64,000 nt of DNA from VFKI01 sp033762075 (GCA_033762075.1 JANRLY010000051.1:20252-84251); one strand, 5' to 3'; shown: positions 10,390-19,246, counted from the stretch's first letter. Program-made: numbers and translations. The notes: generated from the sequence alone by a model not told the origin.

Positions 10390-10390
10390 C

Positions 10391-10480
10391 TAGGGGCTGT
10401 CCTCAATTATTTCACTAGCTGCAAAATGAGTAGAATCGGTTAAAATTTTCGTCTTAGCGAAGTAAATGAGGACGACCCTA
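10391..10480. repeat. Short palindromic MITE-like element
   Basis: The ends are inverted copies: TAGGGGCTGTCCTCA reads in from the left and, on the other strand, TAGGGTCGTCCTCA from the right. The pairing continues imperfectly for about 35 bases on each side. The element is about 90 bp and has no ORF. It lies between two convergent genes, and its right end supplies the stop codon of the DUF1704 gene. It could be a miniature transposable element or act as a bidirectional terminator; the terminal GGGGCTGTC recalls IS-type ends, but no transposase was seen. Confidence 0.55.
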
Positions 10481-11770
10481 CAACAAGATCGCTTTAAAAT
10501 CCGTTGCCAATTGTTGCAAATCCAAGCGATTTAAGAAAAGTGAATAACACATCCATGCACTCAACGCTGCAATATCACGAAATTGTGGCGGCATGTAACG
10601 CGGCGGCACAACAATTCCTTCGTTGATTAAATCTCCTAAAATATGGACATCTTCGAGTGTGGTTTTCCCGACAAAAAGCAGTGGAATATTAGCAACCAAC
10701 CCTCGTTGTACAGCAAGACGAATGTAATTATAAATTAAAATAAACCCTTTACTGTATGACAAATCTTTTGTAAATGGGCCACCATCAGGTGTACTGCCGC
10801 GGAAAACACGCGTTGTCGAATGATAGCTGTCTTGCTCATCTAAACCTTGCTCACGATAAAAATGATAAACATCTAAAAAGTTCGCGCCTTCTTCTGCCAT
10901 GTTCACAGCAATGATACGATTCGTTAGACGTTTTAATCGACCAGGATAAGATGAAAAAGTAAATATTTCTGTGATAATCGCCAACCCTTCTTGAGTAATC
11001 GTTGATGAAGGAGGGCCCTTACTCAAAAAAGTACACACAGGTTGTAACATACCATTCAGCGTAGTACCGAGATGCACCCAACCTTCGTGAATTTCAAACA
11101 CGCGAATTTCACGCTCGCTAAATAAATGATCTTTCTGTATACGAATACGATCAGCACCTGCTGCGGCATCCGCTAAAATGCCATCGCCTAACATGACGCG
11201 TGGACTGCGTTCTGCTTCTGCAAAATAAACGCTTAACCGTTCCGTTAAAAATGCGACTGTTTCTTCACTCGTATATTTTTTTTCGTCCGCCGCCGTCGTG
11301 ACTTGATCCTTGATGTTAGCAAGAGTCCCAGTGATTAAAGTGGCTAAATCTTTTAAAGTGGGCGCGCCGACATGAAAAGCATCTTCAGAACTACCATATA
11401 ATTCTTGAGAAATTTCTGTAAATCGCGGTGTGCCTCTTGCCATTAACATTTCAACAACTGAACAATATTCATGACACATGCGTTGCATAATACTGGCAAC
11501 ACCACTGAATTGACCCAATTGTCGACGAATTTTGCGCTCAATCTCATGAAATTCCTCAAGTTTTTTCTGGGGATCAAATTGCAGGGGGTTGTTGCGCTGG
11601 TAATACTCAGAGTCGATTTCGGGTAGTTTCTTGCCGCGGTGTTTAAGAAAGTTAACCAGTGTTTCAGTATTCCATTTCAAGGAATCCAAGACGCGGATAG
11701 GCTTTTGCGCAAGCACAATTTGCTCGGAAAGCCCGCGAATCACTTCCTTATAATTATCGCCGTTTGGCAT
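10478..11770 (-). CDS. DUF1704 family protein (QEGLA motif, putative zinc metallopeptidase)
   Basis: About 430 aa from ATG 11770; the reading frame opens at a TTG (11827), but MPNGDNYK is the more credible start. It carries HEGWVH, an HExxxH zinc motif, and TQEGLAIITE, which gives the 'flavohemoglobin expression-modulating QEGLA motif' family its name. The same HExxxH layout is known in the related eukaryotic MATCAP tubulin carboxypeptidases, so peptidase activity is plausible; the substrate is unknown. In other proteobacteria this family often sits near RimK-like ATP-grasp ligases. Here it converges on rimK, which supports a link to removing or trimming C-terminal residues. That functional link is inference. 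Confidence 0.85.
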   Translation of the reverse strand: MPNGDNYKEVIRGLSEQIVLAQKPIRVLDSLKWNTETLVNFLKHRGKKLPEIDSEYYQRNNPLQFDPQKKLEEFHEIERKIRRQLGQFSGVASIMQRMCHEYCSVVEMLMARGTPRFTEISQELYGSSEDAFHVGAPTLKDLATLITGTLANIKDQVTTAADEKKYTSEETVAFLTERLSVYFAEAERSPRVMLGDGILADAAAGADRIRIQKDHLFSEREIRVFEIHEGWVHLGTTLNGMLQPVCTFLSKGPPSSTITQEGLAIITEIFTFSSYPGRLKRLTNRIIAVNMAEEGANFLDVYHFYREQGLDEQDSYHSTTRVFRGSTPDGGPFTKDLSYSKGFILIYNYIRLAVQRGLVANIPLLFVGKTTLEDVHILGDLINEGIVVPPRYMPPQFRDIAALSAWMCYSLFLNRLDLQQLATDFKAILL

Positions 11771-11862
11771 AGTGTAACTACCTGCACTGATTCCTTCAGA
11801 GTAACAGGAATACTGATTCAGTATCAATCAGGATTGATCAAAACAAGATCAAATATCCTTAT

Positions 11863-12075
11863 TCAGACTGCAAAAAGGGCTTGTCGACGCTCAACTTCTT
11901 CTGCACATGGTACACATAAATCAAAGCCTAATTTTCGGCGAACCAAAGGAATAGACTCTTCACATTCAACACATAGCTCAGGACCCATCTCGACCGGTGT
12001 TTCTGCGCGCGACTTCAAAACATTCGAAACTTCATTGGCAATCAAGTCATTTGCAATATCAGCGATGTCTGCCAT
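11863..12075 (-). CDS. Small DksA/TraR-type C4 zinc-finger protein
   Basis: A 70-aa protein. The frame can be extended upstream to a GTG at 12090, but GGAG seven bases before ATG 12075 (MADIADIAND) fixes the start. The finger is CVEC...CVPC (spacing C-x2-C-x17-C-x2-C) with an intervening RRKLGFDLC, as in DksA/TraR proteins. Members bind the RNA polymerase secondary channel and alter transcription initiation; TraR-sized members lack most of the DksA coiled coil, as here. No plasmid or phage gene adjoins it. Confidence 0.85.
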   Translation of the reverse strand: MADIADIANDLIANEVSNVLKSRAETPVEMGPELCVECEESIPLVRRKLGFDLCVPCAEEVERRQALFAV

Positions 12076-12147
12076 TTTTCTTCTCCGCACTCAAAAGAGC
12101 GGCAATTATAGGGAATTTTTTGCAGATGTCTAGTGGATGTTTGGCTG

Positions 12148-12227
12148 ACTCTGTTTTGTTGTTCTGGCAATGGCTCGCTCGCCTCCGGCTCACTGCGCTT
12201 TACTTGCCTTGAACAACAAAACAGAGT
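12148..12227. repeat. Long inverted repeat around a GC-rich loop
   Basis: Perfect 17-bp arms (ACTCTGTTTTGTTGTTC at 12148-12164 and its complement at 12211-12227) enclose a 46-base centre with GGCTCGCTCGCCTCCGGCTC. It lies in the 172-base gap between two minus-strand genes, downstream of the kinase gene. A transcription terminator or a genomic palindromic repeat are both possible. Confidence 0.6.
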
Positions 12228-12247
12228 TCGTGCGGGATGAGAGGGAT

Positions 12248-13318
12248 TTAGGGAGAAAACTGAGGCTCACTTTTTTCTAACTCAGCCTCCTCGATATCAT
12301 CTTCAACCAAATTCAGCATCTCATACACCGTCGGCCTTTTTTGCGGGTCAGCATCCCAGCCCCATTGAATCATTTCAGCCATTTTTTTCGGACAATTTTC
12401 TGGAAGTGTTTCTTTTTCGTGAATGGTAAAACGCAGCGTCTCTTCGAAATCATAACCATGAATTAACCACGTCGGTGGTTGCCACGTTACGATTTCACGT
12501 GACACTGTTGAAATACTATAAATTTCTGATAATGCTAAATCGACTTTTCGTTTTACCCATGGCCAACTCCCTGGAAAATACAATCGACTCATTTCAGGTG
12601 AAATATAACCATGAGTACCTGTAATTTCTGTTACAAAATCTCCCGCATCTTTCGCAAAAGCGAAATCGCACAATTTAACATCTGTCACATGATTATTTTC
12701 ATCTTTAACGAACAAAACATTAGGTGATTTGATATCACAATGCAGCATATCTTGGTCATGAAACTGAGCGACATCTTGTAAAAATTTCCTCACCATGAAA
12801 CGACGCTCATCCCAACTGGGTGGAGAAATCAGCGATAGCCCTTGTTGGTTAAGTTCCCAATTCCTTATATAATCATTGTCAATTTGATCACTCAGAGAAC
12901 CCGCTGGAAAATAGTCCATGACAATACGATATTGTCTTTCATATGGATCATCAACGTAACCATAAAACATAGGTCCAATATTTAAATTTTGGTTTGTTAA
13001 AAAAGCTAAAATGCTAGTTTCTTTTTCACAGTAAATTTTCGTTTTTAAATTATAATGCATTTCTTTGACAGCCACTGGTTTGTTAAAATAATTTGCTGAA
13101 TTAAGTTCTGTGAATCGCTCAATCGTATTAGGATTCAATCGAGCGCGATGCACAACACTGCTGAAATTACTTAGCTGGATAACTGCTTCTTGTGGCTCAT
13201 AAATTTTTTCTTCTAAAATACAATCGTCGTTCTTCAATTGTCGCAATTGATCATACGCACTCAGTAATTGTCGAATCTTAGAAGTAGACGTGTGTTCCTT
13301 TTTATACTCTGACATCAT
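12248..13318 (-). CDS. Eukaryotic-like serine/threonine protein kinase
   Basis: A 356-aa soluble protein with one kinase domain. GAGGGGG (13326-13332) lies 7-10 bases before the two adjacent ATGs (13318, 13315). Motifs in order: PVAVKEMHY (ATP-binding Lys), a Glu in KETSILAFL, the hinge MDYFPAGSL, HCDIKSPNV (catalytic loop with Asp; HCD replaces HRD), CDFAFAK (metal-binding Asp; DFA replaces DFG), GTHGYISPEM (activation end, SPE for APE) and a C-terminal lobe ending DADPQKRPTVYEML. All catalytic residues are present, so it should be active. There is no membrane or PASTA segment, unlike ordinary bacterial Ser/Thr kinases. The tail (EDDIEEAELEKSEPQFSP) is a glutamate-rich block like those reported in Dot/Icm substrates; translocation is inference. 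Confidence 0.88.
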   Translation of the reverse strand: MMSEYKKEHTSTSKIRQLLSAYDQLRQLKNDDCILEEKIYEPQEAVIQLSNFSSVVHRARLNPNTIERFTELNSANYFNKPVAVKEMHYNLKTKIYCEKETSILAFLTNQNLNIGPMFYGYVDDPYERQYRIVMDYFPAGSLSDQIDNDYIRNWELNQQGLSLISPPSWDERRFMVRKFLQDVAQFHDQDMLHCDIKSPNVLFVKDENNHVTDVKLCDFAFAKDAGDFVTEITGTHGYISPEMSRLYFPGSWPWVKRKVDLALSEIYSISTVSREIVTWQPPTWLIHGYDFEETLRFTIHEKETLPENCPKKMAEMIQWGWDADPQKRPTVYEMLNLVEDDIEEAELEKSEPQFSP

Positions 13319-13406
13319 AGGGCATCCCCCTCTGTTGTATCCCTACACTTTAATGCAAAGAGATTGTTTCTAGCAAATCAAGCGGGAGTCCATTAAAGTA
13401 CACCCT

Positions 13407-15410
13407 ATGAAAAACACACTTCCCATTTTACAACTGGCGATTCCCACCCCTCTGCGGCGATTTTTTGATTATTTACCGCCCAAAAGTTATGATTTGACTC
13501 AGTTAAAACCTGGCATGCGCTTAAAAGTTCCTTTTGGTCGACGTGAGCTGACAGGCATTTTTATTCGCAACGTCGAAACATCTACTGTCCCTGAAGGAAA
13601 ATTAAAGCAAGCACTTGCTGTATTAGACACTGAACCTGTGATCCCAACAGATATTCTTGAGCTTGCAACTAAAGCGGCCAACTATTATCAACATCCCATT
13701 GGTGAAGTTTTGCTCGGAATCTTGCCTACAGAACTTCGCCAAGGAAAACCGCTCCCAGAAATCACGCCAGCAGAAGCAGAAAACGAAAACATCCTGGCAG
13801 AAACACCATTGTCATTAAATCCTGCGCAAGCAGATGCGCTCTCTCACCTGATAACTTTCATCGATCATTTTACTGTCACGCTACTCCATGGCGTCACTGG
13901 TAGCGGAAAAACAGAAGTATATTTGCAAGCAATTGAACATTGTTTAAAACAACAAAAACAAATTTTAGTATTGGTGCCTGAGATTGGTTTAACACCACAA
14001 TTATTACAGCGTTTTCGTGCACGCTTTACGGCACCCATTGTTGCCATACATTCTGGCATGACAAATAAATCACGCCTAACAGCCTGGCTGAAAGCAAAGT
14101 CAGGCGAAGCAAAAATTATTATCGGGACACGTTCTGCTGTTTTCACGCCACTCAACAATCTTGGCATGATTATTGTTGATGAAGAACATGATTTATCTTT
14201 TAAACAACAAGATGGCTTTCATTATCATGCCCGCGATGTTGCGATTTTACGTGCGAGCCAAAAAAATATTCCGATTGTTTTAGGATCCGCAACACCTTCA
14301 TTAGAAACATTACAAAATGCCCGAACTGAACGTTATCATTTAAAAAAATTACCTGAGCGCGCAGGTCTTGCGATGCGTCCCACATTTCATTTGATTGATG
14401 TGCGTAATCAAACACTCGAACAAGGTTTATCGAAAGAATTAATTGCTGCGATTGAGCAACATCTGAAAGAAGATAATCAAGTGATGTTGTTTTTGAATCG
14501 CCGCGGTTACGCGCCAATTTTGTTATGCCATTCCTGCGGCTGGATGGCAACCTGTTCGCGCTGTGATATGCGAATGACATGGCATCGTAAAGCAGGTTAT
14601 TTATTATGTCATCATTGCGATAAACAAACTAAAGTTCCATCACAATGCAAGCAGTGCGGGGGAAAAACTTTACAAGCAGCAGGACAAGGCACAGAGCAGT
14701 TAGAGGAAACATTAAGTTTTCTTTTTCCTGATTATCCAATCGAACGCATTGATCGTGACAGCACACGTCGTAAAGGTGAAATGGAAAAAGCGTTTGCACG
14801 TATTCAATCAGGTGAAGCACGCATTTTAACTGGCACACAAATGTTAGCGAAAGGACATCATTTTCCGAATGTGACACTCGTTGCAATTGTCGATGCAGAT
14901 GGTGGATTTTTCAGCGCAGATTTTCGCGCACTAGAACGCATGGGCCAACAAGTTTTACAAGTCGCTGGAAGAGCAGGGCGTGCAGAAAAACCTGGCACTG
15001 TGATGATCCAAACACATCACCCTGACCATCCTTTGTTATATCAATTATTAAATGAAGGATATGCTGCTTTTTCTGATTCACTTTTACAAGAACGTGCTAA
15101 AATTATTTTGCCGCCATTTACTTATTTTGCATTATTTCGTGCTGAAGCCAATCAACTTGAAAAAGCAGATGCTTTTCTAAAACACATTCGCGATACGATC
15201 GCAATCAAGCATCCCATTCAAATAATGGGTCCAATTCCTGCACCAATCCCACGACGCGCTGGACGTTATCGCGCACAATTATTATTGCAATCTACCACGC
15301 GCCCCGCTTTACAAAATACGTTAAAAAAATATATGCCTGACATTGAAAATTTACGTTCTGGGAAAAAAGTACGTTGGTCGTTAGATGTGGATCCATTGGA
15401 AATAGGATGA
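13407..15410 (+). CDS. priA: Primosomal protein N' (replication restart helicase PriA)
   Basis: A 667-aa superfamily 2 DNA helicase that recognises stalled forks and loads the primosome. It has an N-terminal DNA-binding domain (LKPGMRLKVPFGRRELTG), Walker A GVTGSGKTEVYL (about residue 160), DEEH box VDEEHD, motif GSATPSLE, a zinc module with paired cysteines (CHSCGWMATCSRC, then CHHC and CKQC), and the C-terminal helicase motifs GTQMLAKGHHFPNVT and QVAGRAGR. Length and motif order match PriA. It converges on the coiled-coil gene with seven bases between the stops. Confidence 0.97.
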   Translation: MKNTLPILQLAIPTPLRRFFDYLPPKSYDLTQLKPGMRLKVPFGRRELTGIFIRNVETSTVPEGKLKQALAVLDTEPVIPTDILELATKAANYYQHPIGEVLLGILPTELRQGKPLPEITPAEAENENILAETPLSLNPAQADALSHLITFIDHFTVTLLHGVTGSGKTEVYLQAIEHCLKQQKQILVLVPEIGLTPQLLQRFRARFTAPIVAIHSGMTNKSRLTAWLKAKSGEAKIIIGTRSAVFTPLNNLGMIIVDEEHDLSFKQQDGFHYHARDVAILRASQKNIPIVLGSATPSLETLQNARTERYHLKKLPERAGLAMRPTFHLIDVRNQTLEQGLSKELIAAIEQHLKEDNQVMLFLNRRGYAPILLCHSCGWMATCSRCDMRMTWHRKAGYLLCHHCDKQTKVPSQCKQCGGKTLQAAGQGTEQLEETLSFLFPDYPIERIDRDSTRRKGEMEKAFARIQSGEARILTGTQMLAKGHHFPNVTLVAIVDADGGFFSADFRALERMGQQVLQVAGRAGRAEKPGTVMIQTHHPDHPLLYQLLNEGYAAFSDSLLQERAKIILPPFTYFALFRAEANQLEKADAFLKHIRDTIAIKHPIQIMGPIPAPIPRRAGRYRAQLLLQSTTRPALQNTLKKYMPDIENLRSGKKVRWSLDVDPLEIG

Positions 15411-15417
15411 AAAATAC

Positions 15418-16371
15418 TTATTTTGGCTTGAGTTGAGAAACGTTTTCTGCGTCCGGTTCTTCTTGTTTTTCCTCAATTGTATTGGGTTGGATCACGGTAG
15501 ATTTTCTCACATGGCTTTGTCTATCACTGATTTTATTTTCGGTGGATTCATTATCATTAAATGATTCTTCTAAAGAAGAATGAGCCTCAGGCGTCAATCC
15601 AAGATGCTGCCTAATGTGCACGGAAGAACTTTGACCTGCTACAGTTTTTTCGAGTTTTGATTCATTTGAAAATTCTTTACTTTCTTTATAAACATCTCTT
15701 ATTAAAAACAACACTTCACTTCTCGCTTTTTTTACACATGTTTCGATATTTTTTTTTCTAGCTAATATGGCATTTTGTTCTGCTTGCAGCGCTGGCAACC
15801 ATTCCGTTCTGACATATTCAACTGTTAATGGCATCCCTTTGGCTTCCGATTCATTGTACATCTTCCTTTGATCCAGAAAATGACTGGAGCAAATTCTAAT
15901 CGCAACTCTAGCGTGTGGATTCATTCTACTTTGATGCTTCTCAAATTTAGCCAGTTTTTCTTTTGTGTCTTGTATTTTTTCATAAGCAGTGATTGCTTCT
16001 GGCTTAATCGTCGCTTGTATTTCGTTGACTTCTTTCAATAGAGGCTCTAATGCTTTTTCTTCCTTTTCCTGTTTTTGCAATAAATTTTTAAGAGCTATAT
16101 CATCATCTTGATTTTTTCCTTGCTCCCTTAGCTCTGACTTTCTCGTAAATATTTTACCGTCTATTTCATCTTTTATTTGTTTCGCTTGCTGCATTCTATT
16201 ATTCGCTTCGATAAATTTTTGAATTTCAGGTTCTGCCTCTACTAACGCTTCTTCCCACTTTTTTACTTCTGTTTGGTAATCACTGAGTTGCGCCATCACA
16301 GCTTTGCTCAAAGCAATTGTCTCTTTTGCCAGCGGAGTCATCGCATCTAATGCGGTTAAGACTCTTAACAT
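15418..16371 (-). CDS. Hypothetical coiled-coil protein
   Basis: About 317 aa from ATG 16371. An upstream in-frame ATG (16386) overlaps the GAGGGA Shine-Dalgarno that serves the second ATG. Residues 20-230 are rich in Glu, Lys and Gln with long predicted coiled coil; the C-terminal 80 residues are low-complexity and polar, ending in an acidic stretch (EEKQEEPDAENVSQ). There is no signal peptide or membrane span and no family recognised. The architecture, a coiled coil with a disordered acidic tail, is common among secreted effectors of Legionellales, but this is only a resemblance. Confidence 0.65.
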   Translation of the reverse strand: MLRVLTALDAMTPLAKETIALSKAVMAQLSDYQTEVKKWEEALVEAEPEIQKFIEANNRMQQAKQIKDEIDGKIFTRKSELREQGKNQDDDIALKNLLQKQEKEEKALEPLLKEVNEIQATIKPEAITAYEKIQDTKEKLAKFEKHQSRMNPHARVAIRICSSHFLDQRKMYNESEAKGMPLTVEYVRTEWLPALQAEQNAILARKKNIETCVKKARSEVLFLIRDVYKESKEFSNESKLEKTVAGQSSSVHIRQHLGLTPEAHSSLEESFNDNESTENKISDRQSHVRKSTVIQPNTIEEKQEEPDAENVSQLKPK

Positions 16372-16554
16372 CTTTATATCCCTCATCTTATGTATATGTT
16401 TCTAAAAGTATAGACCAAATAATTAAAAGTATATAGCTGTAACTGCATGAATATTAATGTTATTTTAGAAGGTTCTCAGAGGGCGGAGACTCATCACACC
16501 CAACAATTGACGCGATTATTCTATCTGCGTATACTGCGCGTCTTCATTAAGATT

Positions 16555-16638
16555 GCCGGGATGGCGGAACTGGTAGACGCGCCGGACTCAAAATCCGGTG
16601 GTGGTGACACCGTGTCGGTTCGATTCCGACTCTCGGTA
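16555..16638 (+). tRNA. tRNA-Leu (anticodon CAA)
   Basis: An 84-base class II tRNA. The acceptor stem is GCCGGGA pairing with TCTCGGT (G1-U72 and one further wobble), the anticodon arm is CCGGA-CTCAAAA-TCCGG giving anticodon CAA (reads UUG), there is a long variable arm, and the T arm is GTCGG-TTCGATT-CCGAC. CCA is not encoded. It sits alone between the coiled-coil gene and the unknown gene starting at 16698. Confidence 0.95.
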
Positions 16639-16697
16639 ATAAATGACATTCATTGCATTCTCTATAAAATCTCAACTGATAATAAAAAAGGATGTTT

Positions 16698-18041
16698 ATG
16701 CTAGAAGAAAAAATAGAATTTAATCGTATTATCCAACAAGCTGAAGAATGTATAAAATTAAAAAATACCAACGCACTTGAAGCCATACTGAAAGATGTTC
16801 CAACTGAATCACCAGCGCATAATCTTTTCACCATAAAACTTCATATTTTAAAAAACCAAATACCCTCTGAAGATTTATTAGTGATTGATAATCATCCAAT
16901 AGACTATTGGGTTGATTTTGCAATGCGAAATCAAATGCATGTGCCACTTGCATTTTTTTTACAGCGCAATGGAAATCTTTCCATCAATGAGTTAAAAGCA
17001 CAAGTTGAATTGGGAAATATTCAGTTTGTTATTGATTTACTCAAAACACTACCTGATCAAATATATTCTTTTGAAGCATTCACAAGTTTATTGCCTAATA
17101 ATTTATATCATTTAGCGAACAAAAATGATGTATTAATTAATACCTTTATTAAACTGCTTCTCAAAAATTATAATAACTCTACAGAACACTCGCTTACTTT
17201 AATCAAATTTATAGAAAAACTTATTACGAGTATTCCTGACAATACTTGGGATAGATTTTATGCATCATATTGCGCATACCAAGCGCCAAAAAATGGTCAT
17301 CAGTATAACGGACAGATTGAAAATGCTTCACCGACTAAATACATGCATTATGTTTATAATAAAATTGCAGATCATAAAATTAAAATACAAATGATAAATC
17401 TCATTTTCCAAACAAATATCAGTGATAAAGCAAAAATATTTTTAATGTCCTCCATTACACAAATTACACCGCCCGTATTGGGATATACTGATAAAGCAAA
17501 ACATTTTCTAGTGCCAGGTGGTAGAGGCGCTAGACTTGCATTTAAGACTTCTATTGTTATGACGCCACAAAATGATCTCATCAGTATGATCAATTATGCG
17601 ATTAAGAACATTGCAGATATTTATATATCGAATAAATTGAGTCTTATTCGGTCATACTGTACTAGTGACGCCCATTATGTTTATCGTGTATCAAGGTGTA
17701 ATAAGGAACATTCCCACTGGGCTGACAAATTGATTCAATTTATCAGCTCAGGTATTCTCAAAGATTACCCGCTCGCAGAAAAAAATCATCCTATTTGGAC
17801 TGTCATCGAAAAAAATGATAAACAACTTTTCAACGCTTTCAAGGATATATTTCCCGAGATATTGACTGATATAAAACTGCGTGAAAAGCTCTATCATCAT
17901 GCGACTGGAAAAAAGATAAAGCAGGCACTTTGTCTTGAAGCATTTAAAAAGCCGAAAGGCGTGATGTCACAATTTTTTAAATCGCATCAAGCGCCAATCG
18001 AACATTCTGAAGAAAAAGCATATCTTCAGAATAGCGTGTGA
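16698..18041 (+). CDS. Hypothetical protein, 447 aa
   Basis: AAGGA (16688-16692) stands five bases before ATG 16698, while an upstream ATG at 16692 overlaps it, so the start is MLEEKIEF. The protein is mostly helical and soluble, with no recognised domain. The first 200 residues contain short helix-pair units with some resemblance to ankyrin-like or HEAT-like repeats (for example around VELGNIQFVIDLLKTL), too weak to call. The C-terminus (APIEHSEEKAYLQNSV) has a small acidic cluster. It lies between two tRNA genes, just upstream of the integration hotspot. Confidence 0.6.
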   Translation: MLEEKIEFNRIIQQAEECIKLKNTNALEAILKDVPTESPAHNLFTIKLHILKNQIPSEDLLVIDNHPIDYWVDFAMRNQMHVPLAFFLQRNGNLSINELKAQVELGNIQFVIDLLKTLPDQIYSFEAFTSLLPNNLYHLANKNDVLINTFIKLLLKNYNNSTEHSLTLIKFIEKLITSIPDNTWDRFYASYCAYQAPKNGHQYNGQIENASPTKYMHYVYNKIADHKIKIQMINLIFQTNISDKAKIFLMSSITQITPPVLGYTDKAKHFLVPGGRGARLAFKTSIVMTPQNDLISMINYAIKNIADIYISNKLSLIRSYCTSDAHYVYRVSRCNKEHSHWADKLIQFISSGILKDYPLAEKNHPIWTVIEKNDKQLFNAFKDIFPEILTDIKLREKLYHHATGKKIKQALCLEAFKKPKGVMSQFFKSHQAPIEHSEEKAYLQNSV

Positions 18042-18129
18042 TATAAATTGAAGCTGGGCGATCCTTCGATTGTTACAGATTTTTAATCCTGAGCTTACAG
18101 AAGGATCTTTAAATATAGACGTTTCACCT

Positions 18130-18205
18130 GTCCCGGTGGCACAGAGGATAGCGCAGCCCCCTCCTAAGGGGCAGGTCGGCGGTTCGAATCCGCCCCGGGA
18201 CGCCA
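18130..18205 (+). tRNA. tRNA-Arg (anticodon CCU), integration target
   Basis: A 76-base tRNA including encoded CCA. The acceptor stem is GTCCCGG/CCGGGAC, the anticodon arm is GCCCC-CTCCTAA-GGGGC (anticodon CCU, reads AGG), the T arm is GGCGG-TTCGAAT-CCGCC. The 3' 46 bases recur exactly at 29563-29608 and in decayed form at 30680-30725, which marks this gene as the attachment site of an integrative element. The tRNA remains intact. Confidence 0.96.
18160..18205 (+). repeat. attL: 46-bp direct repeat in the tRNA-Arg 3' end
   Basis: Identical over 46 bases to 29563-29608 in the same orientation, running from the anticodon loop (CCTCCTAAGG) to the terminal CCA. The bases just outside the repeat differ (C before the left copy, G before the right copy), which fixes its left limit. 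This is the classic tRNA-type att core. Confidence 0.93.
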
Positions 18206-18264
18206 TTGAAAAATAAGGGAATTTCTCAATGTCATCTAAAAATTAAAGCCGAAAATTTCTTTTT

Positions 18265-18289
18265 GGTATAGCCATGGGTATAGCCAAAT
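18265..18289 (+). repeat. Putative integrase arm-type site, left end
   Basis: A 25-bp sequence made of two tandem half-units (GGTATAGCCAT followed by GGGTATAGCCAAAT) is found here, 59 bp inside attL, and again identically at 29424-29448 inside attR. Paired, identical subterminal repeats near both att cores are what is expected of arm sites bound by a tyrosine integrase N-terminal domain. Confidence 0.7.
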
Positions 18290-18394
18290 CCAATCTTACA
18301 TGCACTAATGGTGCTTTAGTTTTCGCTTTTTCTAAGAACTTCGTTCGTTAATAATATACAAAGGATATTTACACTGAATTCTAATAAGGAGTGT

Positions 18395-19246
18395 ATGGAT
18401 AACTTTTCAAGGCGTATGGGTTTAACGGCAATTCTACCCGTCCAAAAAGAGTCTATAGATGAGGCTTTAAAAAATGGAGCTTGGACGATTGTATATGAAT
18501 TTTTAAGAGAGGGGGTTGAATCTAGTTTAACAGGTTACGAAGCACCCCAATGGCGCGGAAAGCAAGGTCAATTCATAAGGTCAATCTGGCTTAATTTTTT
18601 TAAGCTACCCGCAGATTCAATTTCATGGAATCCAAACAAAGATATTGCCTATTTAAGGAAAGAATTTTTTAATTTTGAATGGAGTAAATTTTACGATTTT
18701 ATCGAGCATTTTGCTTCGCTTGAAGATGATTATAACCGTAAAAAATTGATAAAATCTTTCAACAAGGTATTTGAACAAGAAAATTCTGCCTATGGATTTG
18801 TTAATGACCAAATTATTGAAAAAATATCACAGAGTGAAATCGCGTCCGTAGAGGCAACCAAAAACCTACCAAATACATCTTTCGAGCATATTAAAAAAAG
18901 CTCTCAACTTCTTTTCGATAGAGATAAGCCTGATTATAGAAATAGCGTAAAAGAATCAGTTTCTGCTCTGGAAGCATTTATGAGAGAGACTACAAAATCT
19001 GATAAACACTTAGGTGATATATTAAGATTTAATAATTTAGATTGGATGAATGCGCATCCTTCGCTAAAAATAGCAATTAAAGATTTCATGACTAAGATAT
19101 ATGGTTATTCTAGTGATGAAAGCGGTGTAAGACATTCTCTAAAAGAAAAACATAGAGAAATTACTAAAGAAGAGGCTTGGTTTATTTTGGTAGAGGCCTC
19201 AGCTTTGATGAATTATATTCAAAGCTGTATTAAGAAGTATGATTGA
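18395..19246 (+). CDS. AbiJ_NTD4-type protein with HEPN-like C-terminus (probable phage defence)
   Basis: A 283-aa protein. AAGGAG lies close before ATG 18395. The N-terminus (FSRRMGLTAILPVQKESID, then EALKNGAWTIVYEFL) matches the AbiJ_NTD4 domain, which heads abortive-infection proteins. The C-terminal part (about residues 170-280) is helical and contains ESGVRHSL, an R/H pair in an acidic context like HEPN-family RNases, followed by EAWFILVEASALMNYI, the usual end of AbiJ-like proteins. The expected role is a toxic RNase-like effector restrained until phage infection. It is followed after 15 bp by a P-loop ATPase gene on the same strand, forming a cargo operon at the tRNA end of the island. 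The family call comes from remembered consensus and has not been searched. Confidence 0.8.
   Translation: MDNFSRRMGLTAILPVQKESIDEALKNGAWTIVYEFLREGVESSLTGYEAPQWRGKQGQFIRSIWLNFFKLPADSISWNPNKDIAYLRKEFFNFEWSKFYDFIEHFASLEDDYNRKKLIKSFNKVFEQENSAYGFVNDQIIEKISQSEIASVEATKNLPNTSFEHIKKSSQLLFDRDKPDYRNSVKESVSALEAFMRETTKSDKHLGDILRFNNLDWMNAHPSLKIAIKDFMTKIYGYSSDESGVRHSLKEKHREITKEEAWFILVEASALMNYIQSCIKKYD

Noticed and set aside
12160..12215. CRISPR-like or tandem repeat in the GC-rich stretch
   Set aside because: The unit is a single inverted repeat with no regular spacers.
16447..16834. Open frames across the tRNA-Leu gene on both strands
   Set aside because: They run through a clear tRNA gene; one has the familiar false 'PRVGIEPTR' translation of a tRNA.
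17967..18206. Minus-strand frame over tRNA-Arg (ASRGGFEPPTCPLGG)
   Set aside because: A well-known artefact of translating a tRNA in reverse, not a gene.
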